Source: an uncultured Siphonobacter sp.
Lineage (GTDB): Bacteria; Bacteroidota; Bacteroidia; Cytophagales; Spirosomataceae
Direction of reading: 5' to 3'
Assembly: GCA_913775095.1 (NCBI GenBank)
Contig: CAJYIW010000019.1
Span: 124,001 to 188,000, forward strand
DNA: 64,000 nt
The position numbers were made by a program, and so were the translations under genes. Of the stretch, positions 63,893-64,000 are shown in pieces (positions within the stretch are counted from its first letter, which is position 1; each line of letters starts with the position of its first letter). The notes under the pieces were generated by a model. The model was given only the letters and a program-made list of their open reading frames with translations. It made no database searches and was not told the origin of the DNA.

Positions 63893-64000
63893 AAGGGTAA
63901 AGGGATATGTGAACAAGCAATTAGTTAAAGGTGTACCTAAAAAAGGCATTCCAGTTTTTGAAGATCCCTTGGCGGGGACAAAGGGCTTATGACCCTTTTT

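Overview
The window reads as chromosomal DNA of a member of the Bacteroidota, most likely order Cytophagales (Spirosoma/Siphonobacter-like; genus is a guess). Reasons: many starts follow the Bacteroidota -7 promoter word TAnnTTTG, there are almost no Shine-Dalgarno sequences, and the gene content fits (NspC/carboxynorspermidine polyamine route, DUF1080 and NIPSNAP secreted proteins, PBP4-type DacB, CX5HGH pterin synthase, 1-Cys peroxiredoxin, MRJP-like secreted protein). It is mostly core and housekeeping genes. I see no rRNA, CRISPR array, prophage, integrase or insertion sequence.

Layout. 0.1-4 kb: yidC and pyrG on the minus strand. 4-8 kb: a lipoprotein, an unknown small ORF, a repeat-filled gap, then a copper module (CopA ATPase and a small HMA protein). 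8-13 kb: carboxynorspermidine synthase, a membrane protein, a DEAD-box helicase, a TspO-like protein and a degenerate 2-hydroxyacid dehydrogenase. 13.2-15 kb: a cytoplasmic-looking subtilase with a small downstream gene that resembles the subtilase's own propeptide. 15-21 kb: CoA-transferase, lipoprotein, a UDG-like A+T-rich gene, a CocE/X-Pro-type hydrolase. 21-27 kb: lepA, desaturase, PDH E2, hslV. 27-37 kb: nspC, then envelope and lipid genes (hldD, a PTPS, lpxB, acyltransferase, M50 protease, HAD phosphatase, accA, beta-CASP hydrolase). 37-49 kb: dacB, DUF1003, pepP, methyltransferase, DUF1080, hisS, pgi, GH25 lysozyme, 1-Cys peroxiredoxin. 49.9 kb: tRNA-Ala(GGC). 50-64 kb: glycosyltransferase, bestrophin, S9 peptidase, B12-radical SAM protein, VF530, second DEAD-box helicase, acyltransferase 3, NIPSNAP, quinone oxidoreductase, DinB, MRJP-like protein, small lipoprotein.

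How genes work together. The synthase at 8.0-9.3 kb and nspC at 27.4-28.5 kb are the two consecutive steps of the carboxynorspermidine/carboxyspermidine route, although 18 kb apart. hldD, lpxB, the acyltransferase and accA supply lipopolysaccharide and phospholipid. dacB and GH25 remodel peptidoglycan. CopA and the small HMA protein form a copper export unit.

The most unusual content lies between genes. (1) Degenerate arrays with a strict 7-bp period (core AAAC/AACT on one strand) recur at about nine sites. Several occur as inverted pairs that begin at a stop codon and end at the next start codon. (2) Clusters of consecutive palindromes, many with a 3-nt loop, fill the larger gene-free gaps (about 5.1, 17.6, 27.3, 39.1, 39.5 and 57.3 kb), and some modules are duplicated. 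(3) Several hairpins are far longer than an ordinary terminator needs. The subtilase/stand-alone-propeptide pair is the best protein-level candidate for an undescribed system.
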